Shown here one piece after another: positions 21,986 through 33,900 of a stretch of 64,000 nt of DNA. The stretch comes from Nelumbo lutea. Its lineage: Eukaryota; Streptophyta; Magnoliopsida; Proteales; Nelumbonaceae. Location: NCBI GenBank assembly GCA_022828595.1, contig JAKGHH010000005.1, forward strand, positions 27,416,193 through 27,480,192, read 5' to 3'. Position 1 is the stretch's first letter. Each line of letters begins with the position of its first letter. Made by a program: the position numbers and the translations under genes. Below the pieces are notes generated by a model. That model had not been told where the DNA came from, made no database searches, and saw only the letters and a program-made list of their open reading frames with translations.

Positions 21986-24900
21986 GTTCATCACATGTTT
22001 TAATTTTTATTTTTAACTCCTTGAATTAATTATAATAGAACACAATAATTAGTTTTGGTGCAATGTTTTGTATTAGCAATGATGTACCTTCTTGATGGTA
22101 ATGTATAGAGATATGAATTTTTACAAGCCCGCTATTTGATGATATTTTACTTCAAATGCTGAAAACATGCAGAGTAGCTAGAATTGTCATCCACTAACTC
22201 CTGTCGGTCTTCACCAAGTGGCATCCATAGCCAAATTGATGATTGGATGGCCTCATTATCATTGTCATCATGTTAGCATAGCATTTCAGTGGGTCATTGG
22301 AATGATGTTTACTTTCATTACATTGGATCTTTGGATCAAGTCCTGCTTTCGCTTGTATTATCCATGGTTCATCAAGATATGCTAGGTGTTGATAAAGGAG
22401 AATACACCTGAAGACATAATGGATGCATTCATTATATTTTGTCAAGACTTGGCTTAAGAATTTTCTTTGTAATGCTATTGCATTGTGTGCCAATAAGGTT
22501 GAATATATTCCACATTTAAGTACATGTCATGAGTTTATCTCATCTGATATTACAAGTGCAGGGTTCAATACTATATTAATTAAAGGACATACCTGTGAAA
22601 AAAATTCTGACAAAAGGAAAGAGTTATAGATTATGTGGCGTTTTCATAGTATTGTTATTTTGATTTCCGTGGAGTGAAATTTCTTTTATCCTTAACTTTT
22701 AGTTGATTTTCTTGTTCATTTTGATGTATCTGCATCCCAAAAAAGTGGTAGAGAAATGCTGATAAAAAAAAGTGGTAGCGAAATGTTTTTATAGAACCTC
22801 TCGTCATAGTTTCTTATAGGACGTATATCTCTCAAGGATTAGCGAAGTAATTTTTGAAAGTTGTGGTTCAAGTGATGCAAGTGCTTGACTTTCCCTTTTT
22901 TGTGCTAAATATTTTATGACTAAGTCATGTATTGCTTGGTAATGGAGACACTTATGCAGCTAATATGTTTTTACTTGTCAGTTATCAGCTTTGCCAGGGC
23001 AACTGGCGATCTACATACTCTTTCAGATGTTGATCTAAAACTTATTGCACTGACTTACACATTGGAAGCTCAGATCCATGGGATAAAGCATCTCAGGGAC
23101 AATCCTCCACCAATCCATATGGTAAATGTAAAAAGGCTTGCTGAGAAGGAGATGCCTGGATGGGGCTCTAATGTTCCTAACTTGGAAGAATGGGAGGCTT
23201 TGGAACATGCAGTTGATACTGAAGGAAACCATAATTCAAGAATCCTCCCTTTGAAAGACTTGAACTTGAATACCATCCCAGACAATGTCCAGCTTAATTG
23301 TGAAGATGCTTCAACAGAAAATGGTGGTGAATCTCACTGTGATGATCAGGATGATGTTAATCATAGTTCAAAGGAACCTAGAAGATATATGCATACAAAG
23401 AAAGAGATAAAAATTGAAGGGAAGAAGATGGTAGCCAATGGAATTGATGCTTCTCAGGGACAATTTGATGATAATTCTAATAATTGGCTGCCTGCTGTGA
23501 GTCGCAGTACTCACAGAAGGTATCTCAGAAGAAAAGCTAGACGTGAATTGACCGAGGCATCATTGGAAAAAGAAGATTACCCAGATGTAGAGACTGATGT
23601 GAAAAATAATGTTGAGGAGACTAGATCGCATGGTCTAAATAACAGTTCTGAAGGAATGCAAACCATTAATGTGATTTCAGTAGATGTAACTACTGAACAG
23701 ATGTATGATGATAATGATCTTTCTTCCATCTTAAAACAAATGAGACTGGAAGCAGATCCATTGGAGATTCTGCAAGAAGATGAGGAGCAGATCTTGTTTT
23801 CTGTGGAGCAGGGCACTTGTGATCCTGTGGCAGTTGAAGCTATATCTAATAATACAAATACTGCTGCTGAAAGGAATGTTGAAATATGTAAAGAAGCATC
23901 AAAGCAGATGGAGATTTCAAGTCAGACCAGTGAAACTATTGATGCATCATCTGTTGATGACAACAGTAGTGAACAAAGTTGGATGTTACGATCACTATCA
24001 GAATCAACTGTGGCATGTTTGACAGGTGATTTTGCAATGCAGAATGTTATTCTACAGATCGGTCTACGTCTCTGTACACCTAGTGGAATGCAGATTCACG
24101 AACTGCATAGGTATATCTCTTGTGTGTGTAGATTGAGTGTTTTCTGCTGCTCAATTTTGGTTTCTTTCAGAACATATTCTAGTTCTTGTGCTTTCCATTT
24201 TTTTTTTTGGTGGCAATTACATGCTTTTTAAAATATCAAGTATTCATTTAGGCATGACATCGGTCCATGACACCTATGGAATCATGCATTCAAATTTGTT
24301 TTTATAAGAGGCCGAAACATTCAATGCTACATTAGTTGGATGTTACTAAAGGGGTAAATGTGCTCATTTTCTCAAGATATTTCTTTGTTCAGGTGGATAT
24401 TAAAATGCCATGCCTGCAATAAAGTGACTGCTGAGATTGGGAGGATTTTTTGTCCAAAATGTGGTAATGGTGGGACTTTACGCAAAGTAGCAGTTACAGT
24501 TGGTGAAAATGGGGTCATTCTAGCAGCTCGTCGACCACGTATAACCCTTAGGGGTACAAAAGTAAGTAGTTGAAATTTTTGTTCTTTTTTTAGCATTTTG
24601 CAAGAATCATATTGCCTCTATAAGTTAGCAAGTAATGGCAACAATACTTCTTAGCTCCCCCCATTCCTAGTTTTTTTATGCCTTAGATAAACCCCGTTTT
24701 GATTTGCTTTGTTTCAGTTTTTTTTTTTTTTTTTTTCTTTTCTTTTCTTTTTGTCCCCTATCCCACGAAAAATTACATATAATAAAATAAAAACCTTTGT
24801 TTTTCATGTTTTGTTGTTATTTCCATATTATTTGATCATCAAATGTTGCATCATGTATGTTGATGTACTTAAAAGGGGGAAAAGGAGTACAGTGAAGCAT

Positions 24901-27900
24901 GAAAGATAAATAAAACTTGGAGAAAAATTCACTTTGAAAGCAATGCCACTAAGTGACATTGCCAATCCAGCACCCATGGACTCAAAAGGACCTCAACCTC
25001 TATAATAAATTGTTGGGTCATACCCTAATAAAGAGAGGTCAGCTGTGTTACTACCACAAGCCAAGCCCATTTCAACAGGGTACATCAATCCATTTACTCC
25101 AGCAGAAGCAATGGCATTTAAGTTGGGTCTTTTGGTCACTAGCAAAGGAGTTCGGTATCTGAATTTTGGAACTGATACATCACCCAGTCCATCAATGAGA
25201 ACAATGCCACTTTCCTTTTGGGCTGTTGAGGGTTGCCCATGTTTATTTCTAGTCTTTCTTTCAATCCCTTTTAGTGAAAATGTGCTAGACATAACCAAAA
25301 TGTTGAATTTTCCTCAGGTTGGTTTCTCAATGGAGCAACATCTAAGCCCTGCTATCAACAATAGTAAGAATAAAAAGACTAAAGTGAACATGATCCTTCT
25401 AGATATATAAAAATTTGGGTTTTATATATTATAGTTTAAATTGGGGAGGGTGGGCCTTGGCACAATAATTGGATTGCTACATTGCAATTTGGGTGACCAG
25501 TGTTAAAACTTGGAAACAGCCTCTCTGTATGTGCAGGGGTAAGGCTGAATACATCTATCATCTCCAGACCCTGCATTGGCAAGAGTCTTGTGCACTGTGC
25601 TGTCCTTTTATTTTAGTTCCAATGGTTTTTGAGTAAAAAAGGACAAAAGAAAAGAAATCAATTTCCCATTGATTTGCAATGAGGAACTATTGCTGCAATT
25701 CATGGCATTTCCAACAAATAAAACAAGTTCAGAATAAAAAGAGAAAAAAACAGAAAACTGGTTAAAACTCTGTGAATGAAAATATTAATGCCATATGAGG
25801 CTAAGAAGCCCAGATATGCATACCAACATGGAAATGGATAAAGAAAACTGGGATGCAACTCTCCATTTCTTGAGATCCAAGATACATGTACAGATGAATT
25901 GTCTCCATCTAATATGCTGATGCCATGCATCTATGTTTAACCTTTTGTTCCAAGTATCATTTCTCAATAGTTATATCTTGTCAATATTTAACTTTCTAAT
26001 ATCTCCAATCTTTAATAGTACAATTTGTTAAGATATGCCATTTGCATATTATATAAGTGTTTATGCTACAAAGAATATTCTACAATTATTCAGGAGGTAT
26101 CCAGTGTCATATTGGGTGTCTATTTGTCATCAATGGATATGCAAACCATATACGTGTTCTTAGGTATTATAGGACTCAAGAAATGTAGACTCTAATATAT
26201 GTCCTTCCCAGGGACTGATTAGGCTTTTATTAGAGGGGATTTTAGTTTTCAATGATCCATATCGAAGGGGAGAGTTGAAGGTGATGGGGAACTTCGTGGA
26301 GGCCACTCAATGAAGAAGGTTTCTAAGGGTGAAGGCAGAAAATTTTCTGTTCGAGGAACCAAAAATCAAAGGGCAGATCAGTATGAAAATCAGGGAAGCC
26401 AAGAAGGCTATAGTGCTCTTAGTAGGTTTGGATGTGGTAGGGTGACTCACAGGCTTTGTAGCAGAAGCAAGCGCAAAAGGAAAGGAGAAAAACTAGATAG
26501 AGCTCATCACAAAGGTGGGAAGAAGATATGTGATGGAATGCAGAAAAAATCATAAAGGTTCCTTCATAGGTGTTTCAGAGTTTTTTGACAAGAACAGGAA
26601 GCAACTGGTTTGTCTTCCTGAAGGAAGAAAGAGCTGGGGGTTGATTGAGATAGTGAAGGTTCTAAGAGAGTTTTTATCAGTAGTTGTTTTTACCCTATAA
26701 TTCATATTTCTCATTCAGCAATGATTTCTTGAATCTGAATTTGTTTAATTAATGTAGTGCTTAGTGATAGGATATTAGTATTGAGTTCCATACTAATATG
26801 TAGTCATCCACTATATGAGGAACTTTTTCCCTTTTATAGAGAAAATCCACTTCAGCTCCTAGAATAGATTATCCATGTGAGAGTACAACAAATTTAAGAG
26901 CAAGTTTCAGCCACAAAGTTCTAGGCAATTTGTAGGTTAGGTCTCTATGCTAACAACATGAATCTATTTTAGTCCCTACAATATAGAAAATCAGAGAAAA
27001 AGGATCTATTTACCTCCTAAAATAGAGGATTTCTAAAAAAGGAAGATGGTGGTAGATAATTTATGTGAAGTGAATTCTTTTAGCATCAACAATCAGTGCC
27101 AAACAATAAATGTCATGTAAAGTCCTGCTACAGCTACCAAGGTTCTTTTAGGCAATTTGTAGGTTAGGTCTCTATGCTAACAACATGAATCTATTTTAGT
27201 CTCTACAATATAGAAAATCAGAGAAAAGAATCTATTTACCTCCTAAAATAGAGGATTTCTAAAAAAGGAAGATGGTGGTAGATAATTTATGTGAAGTGAA
27301 TTCTTTTATCATCAACAATCAGTGCCAAACAATAAATGCCACGTAAAATCCTGCTACAGCTACCAAGGTTCTTTTAGACAATCCATCTGATTCTCCTTTA
27401 ACATCAACTATGCAGTAGAGAACTAATTATCACTTTTTAACATATATCTTTATGTCATATTAGGTTGTGTTTGGACTATTTCTGTTTTTATCTGAAATGT
27501 TTTCAGTTGATCAAAACAAACTGCCTGTAAACTGTTATTTGAGCCTTTTTATACTTGAATGAGGAATACCAAAATACCAAACTTCACTTACATAGTTAAA
27601 TTGTTAACCTTTCAACATGAAGATGTATATGTACTGTACATATCCTTTCTGATGTGAAAGCACAAAACAACAGTACCAAATCAGACTTTTTTTTGTGTGT
27701 TAGAGAGACCCAAGGGGATGCCCGTCTGAAGACCACCCTCTCCACCCTATCCTGTCCATCTGAAGAAAATCCCTCCTAACTCCTGCCTGTTTGAAGACCA
27801 TCCTCTCCACCCTATCCATCACTTTCTCTGTTGGGGATGCTATCCCTTGAAATATTTTGCTATTTCTTTTTATACGCAGGTTTTAACAGATTGCCATAGG

Positions 27901-30900
27901 TACCAACATCCATACAAACCTCCCCCTTTTTGTTAAACCCTTGTGCAAGCCATTCAGAAATAAGTTTGCATGCCTGCATACATAATATGGGGTTACTCAA
28001 GTCCTAAAGAGGTTCAGAAGGTGTACCCACAGAGTAAGAATATGGGCAATGGATTAGTAAGTAGTCAATCAACCCCATGTCACCTGAAGAGAGACTGCAC
28101 CTATTGATCAACACCACGCCTCTTGCTGCAAGATTGTCCACCATCAATATCCTATTTAAAATAGCAGTTCACATAAAAAAATCAACTTTGAGGGAGCCCG
28201 AGATCTCCAAATCCATCTCCATGGAACTTCCTGACCATCATCATTTAGCAGAAGATTAAAGTAAGATTTGGTCGAAAAGTCTCCATATCTTGAACCAAGC
28301 CATCATTAGGTATTATGTGATTGAGCTTCTCCGGCAGTTGCGTTAGCTCTTCAGCCTCCCAATAAAAATTGTTTCTTCTCAATCTAGATGCCCACTCTGC
28401 TGCTTGCCATCCAATAAAGTCATTACCATTCTTTCAGCATTGTTTCTTGCTCAATTGCTAATGCAGAAATTTCATACTGAGAGACTTCTAGGGAATTGGA
28501 CCCACACCATAAAGTCTTCCATAAATTCAGCTTCTCAGCACCATCCACCTTGAAAGCTATCAATTTCATGAACGAACGTTTATGTTGTATTAATACCTTT
28601 TGAAATATGCTTTGTGAAGAAAAGTAGAAGAAGCTAAAAGGTTCCAGCAAGAGAGAAAGAAAGAGAAGAAGAAAAGAGAGTGGGATGTCGCCAGAATTGA
28701 ATTGTTCTGGTTGCCAACCCCTCTTGATTTATATACTTAAATAAAAGAATGAATGATTACAAAGATACCCTTAGTAGGGCGGCTACTTTAAGTAGCTGAA
28801 CAGTCACAACTTAAAATTAACATAAACTATGGGCCTAAGGCCCAATAACTTCTTAACTGAATAACTTGAATAAAAAAGAAACAAAGCTGGGCCCAATAAC
28901 TTAAAATCGGCCCAAACTCAACACTCCCCCTCAAGTTGGGAGTAAATGTCACACATTCCCAATTTGCATTGATCATGCTCCAACTCGTTTCTTGCAACTC
29001 TTTTTATAAGAACATCAGTAAGCTGCAATGTATGGAAGACAAACTTCCCCTGGGGTCACCCTCTCTCTTATGAAATGTTTGTCCACTTCAATGTGCTTTG
29101 ACCTGTCATGCTGAACTGGGTTGTGGCCAATGTTAATTGGTGCCTGGTTATCATAGTACAACATCATAAGCTCTTCTGCCTTAATACCAATTTCTCCTAA
29201 GGAACATATCTAGAGAAGCTCTAAAACTCCATGTACCATGGCTCTGTATTCAGCTTCTACACTTGACTTTGCCACAACTGTCTATTTCTTATTTTTCCAC
29301 GAAACTAAATTGCCTCCAACAAGAGTCCAAACTCCTGATGTAGATCTCCTATCATCTAGGCATCCTGCCCAATTAGCATCTGTGTAAGCCTCTAGCTTCA
29401 ATTGTCCATGGTCAGCAAATAGTATGTCTCTACCAGGGTGTCCTTTCAGATAAGCAAGAATCCTATCCTATCAATAGCCTCCCAATGCTGGACTCGTGGG
29501 GCATGCATGTATTGACTCACCGCACTCACTGCATAAGAGATGTTTGGTCTTGTCATACATAAATATAACACACACCCTACTAGTCTCTGATATCTCCTAG
29601 TATCCTTCACCAGCTCACCTTCTGATGCATTAATTCTATGATTATGATCAATAGGAGTACTAGCTGCCTTTATTCCAAGTTTCCCTGTTTCTTGTAAAAG
29701 ATCCAAAACATACTTCCTCTGAGAAATACAAATTCCATGCTTTGATCTTGCTACCTCAATGCCCTAAAAATACGTCAGCTCCCCAAGATCCTTAATTTAA
29801 AATTCTTTGTGCAAATTCTTCAAACTGTCAACCTCACTCAGGTCATTTCTTGTAACTACAATATCATCCACAAACTATCAGAACTGACACCAGGGACCCC
29901 CTCCGCTTCACTAACAAAGTATGGTTTGATTGAGTCTGAGTATAGCCAAAAGCAATCAAGGCTTTCCTGAACCTGTCAAACCACGCTTTGGGAGACTGTT
30001 TTAAACCATAAATAGACTTTTTCGATTTGCATACCTTCCCCTTTTTAGTGCCATTGTAGAAACTAGCAGGAATATCCATATATACTTCTTCTTGCGGGTC
30101 CCCATTAAGAAAGGCATTTTTTACATCAAGTTGGAAAAGGCGCCAAGAGTATGTAGTAGCAAGAGAGAAAAGGATCCGAACAGAAGTCATTTTTGCAACT
30201 GGTGCAAAAGTCTCTAAGTAATCAATGCCATAGGTTTGAGTGTACCCTTTTGCAACCAGTCTAGCCTTATACCTTTCTATACTTCCATTTGCCTTGTATT
30301 TAACTGTATAAACCCATCTACATCTAACAGTTTCCTTGCCCTCTGGTAGATCCACAATTTCCTACATCCGATTCTTAATTAAAGCTGCCATTTCTTCCTG
30401 TATAGTTGTCTTCCACTTGGGTTTGGAGAGAACCTCACTAACACCCTTGGGTATAGACACATAGTCGAGGGAAGAAAGGAAGGCTCGATAAGAAGGGGAA
30501 AGTCCACTGTAGGAGAGATACTGTGATATGCAATGAGCAATACACTTTCTCTTCCCATTTCTGAGTGCAATAGGAAGGTCCGGGTCATTTGTAATGGAGT
30601 TAATGGAATTAATAGGAATTGAAACATTAGAAGGATCAAGAGGAATACCTAAGTTAGTGCCAGTAGAATCTGGAGTCTCCAAGGAGCCGATAGGAAGTGA
30701 TATGGGTTCTTCTACTGTGGAATCAACCTCCCTGTGAAGTCATAGGCGTTGTCATGAGAAGCATTGAGAAACAGGACACAAGGGAGGTGGTAAAGAAGGT
30801 GGTGACATAGGAGGATTAAACACAGGAGGGTCAAACACATCAGTGGACATAGGGACTGGAATCGGAAGAGGAATAGATTGCTCACTTCCTTCCCCAAAAC

Positions 30901-33900
30901 ACTTCCCTTGAGAAGAACCCTTTTAGAAGAAAGGAGTGGACTCAAAAAAGGTGACATCCATAGTGACATACCGACTCCCATAGACTGGGTCATAGCAACA
31001 ATATCCTTTCTGATTTTCTACATATCCACGAAAAACACACTTCTTTGCCTTCGAGTCACTTCAAGCGGTGAGGACCAAGAACATGAGCAAAGAAAACACA
31101 ACCAAAAATCTTGAGAGGAATGTGGAACATCTCTCCCTCAGGAAGAAGGAGGCTGAATGGGGTGCTAAATCCAAGAACACGATATGGCACCCTATTAATC
31201 AGGAAGATTGCTGTGAGAACTGCATCACCCCAAAATCGAACTGGAATAGTAGATATGATCATCATGCTCCTCGCAATCTCAATAATGTGTTTGTTCTTCC
31301 TTTCTGCTACACCATTTTGCTGTGGACTGTAAGAATAATTGTTCTAATGAATTACTCCATGCTCTGATAGATACGAAGTAAGATTTTTCTCAAAATATTC
31401 CTTGGCATTGTCTGATCTGAACACTTTCACTCGTACCCCAAACTGTGTTAGCACCATCTGATGAAACTATTGAACCAAGGATGGTACCTCATCAAGTAAA
31501 TCCAAGAATACCGAGAAAAATCATCCAAAAATAAAAGAAAGTATCAGTAACCACCCATAGAAGGAACATGGTATGATCCCTACACATCAGTATGAATAAC
31601 ATCAAAAGCAGATGAACACCTTTTTTTACTAGCTTTAAATGAATGTTTAGAATGTTTCCAAGCTGACAACCTTCACGCTCTAAACTAGACAAATTAACAA
31701 ACTCAAATAACTTTGGAAATAAGAAACACAAAGAAGTAAAAGACAAATGTCCCAAACAATTATGCCAAAGCATAATCTAACCCACAGACTTTGTCTCAAA
31801 ATCCCTACTAACATGATGACTCTGATGATTGGGAAGTGCATCCAGAAGGTAGATTCCATTCACCTCACAACCACTCCCAATCGTCCTCTTTGAAACCAGA
31901 TCTTGCAAAACACAATGGTTAGGAGAAAAAATCATTGAGCAATTCAAGTTCTTAGTCAAACTACTAACAAATAACAAGTTAGTACTCAATCTGGGTACAT
32001 GGAGGATAGAGGGTAGGGAAATGGAATCTCAGTTATCTTGACAGATCCCTTCCCAGCAATGGGAACATGGGATCCATTGACTGTGGAAACTCTGTCTCTA
32101 CCAGAGCAGAGTTGATAAGAGGAGAAAATAGTGGAACTATGGGTTATATGCTCTGAGGCTCCAAAATCTATAATCCAGGGAGGTCCCTCCTTACCTATAG
32201 TAGAAACATAGTTTGCAGTGTCATGTGAACTACTTATATAAGCAAAGGAAGTAGAATGTCCACCACCAGATCCACTTGTACCTAGCTGTCCACCTGGTAA
32301 GGGATTAGGGCTGACTGCATCTCGTTGATTAATTTACTGTCCATATCTTTTAAGTTTGGCCCTTATTGCAACAGCTGCAATAGACTCCAAAGTAGCTGTA
32401 GTAGGGGGTCCAAGTAAGTCACTAGTTATTGCCATATTAACATTTCCCTTCTTGTTTTTGAGTCTATTCGGCACAAGGTGAGGGTGAAGCTTCTAGTAGG
32501 TATCTCTTGTGGCTTCTTATAATAGTCACAGATCAGGTCCTTCTTATCTTCCTTCCTGATTTCACTACCACCCCGGTCTCCATTCTGTTTAGGTTTCACA
32601 GTACTAACCATAGCTGACTATTTAAGACCCAAATTCTTCATCATCACATTCCTCCTACTCTCTTTTTTTTTTTTTTTTTTATGAATGACACTGAACCAAT
32701 TCAGTTAAGTGAGTTCATGGATTAAGGCAATTCCTTCTACTCTCTTCTCCTGATACAAAGGCATATGCCTGAGAGAGAGTAACACTATCCCTGGAAAGGA
32801 TATGTTGCCTTGCAATGTCATACTCGGGATTAAGGCTAGCAAGGAATTCAAAGACTCTATTCTTCTCTTAGAGCTTCTGGTAGGTAGCTGCATCCTTACT
32901 ACTTTCCCAAACCAATGTCTCTAGATGGTCAATCTCCTGCCATAGGGTTTTAAGGGCCAAAAAATAAACAACAATAGGTTTATCTCCCTGTCTGGTAGCA
33001 ATAACCTTGTTGCTCAATTGGTAGGCCCTAGCAACATTCTCACTCTATGAATAGGTTTCTACAACCCCATTCCAAATTTCCTTAGCTATATTTGCCCACA
33101 AAATGTTTTTACTTATATGGGGCAGCATAGAATTGCATAGCCAAGTCATGACCATATATAATTTTCTTATAGTCTCGGGTTTCACTTCCTCACCAGTGAT
33201 ATACCCCAACTTCCGACGAGCACCAATGGCCATCTTTGTAGATTGTGACCATTCTAAATAGTTTGTACCATCTAACTTAACTATAGTGATGGTCCCAGGC
33301 CCGGAAAGGTCTCCGACACCTCCTTTCCCTTGTCGTATTTCACTCCTCGGTTTGTTTTCAACTCCATGACACTTCATTATTCCCAAAAAAGGGTTAGAAA
33401 ATCACTTTAAGATGAAGAAATATGAAATAAATCTCTTCAGGAACCATAAACACCCTTATGGTACCGTAGATGGTCCTTCCACAAAAGATTCCCTTTTTGC
33501 GGGAGCGGGAGAAGAGAGAGAAGAAGCAGCCACTCTCTCTAGAGGCCTCCAAAACAGGTGGGACTTGAACCGCCCCCTTCAGAAAACTCCAAGAAACTCT
33601 AGAAAATTAGGGTGTCATTTCCTAGGTCAAAATCGAAGAGTCATACAAAAACAGGAATCTCCCCCGTTCTCCAGTTCTTCCTGAATTTGATGGGAAACCT
33701 TAGACCAGCTACAAGGCAAAACAGATCCACCAAAAAATCCAAAAACTGGGCCTACTTGAGGTCTTCGATCAACCTCTCATATCACCATGCAGTCGGCCAA
33801 TCTAGGGCTTCAAGAAACCTTCGGCCTGCTCTGATACCAAGTAGAAGTTGCTGATAATTGATTCTGATATATGCTTTGTGAAGAAAAGTAGAAGAAGCTG

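Noticed and set aside
25045..25410. 121-codon + strand frame in intron 3
   Set aside because: Antisense shadow of the phosphoglycerate-mutase-like fragment.
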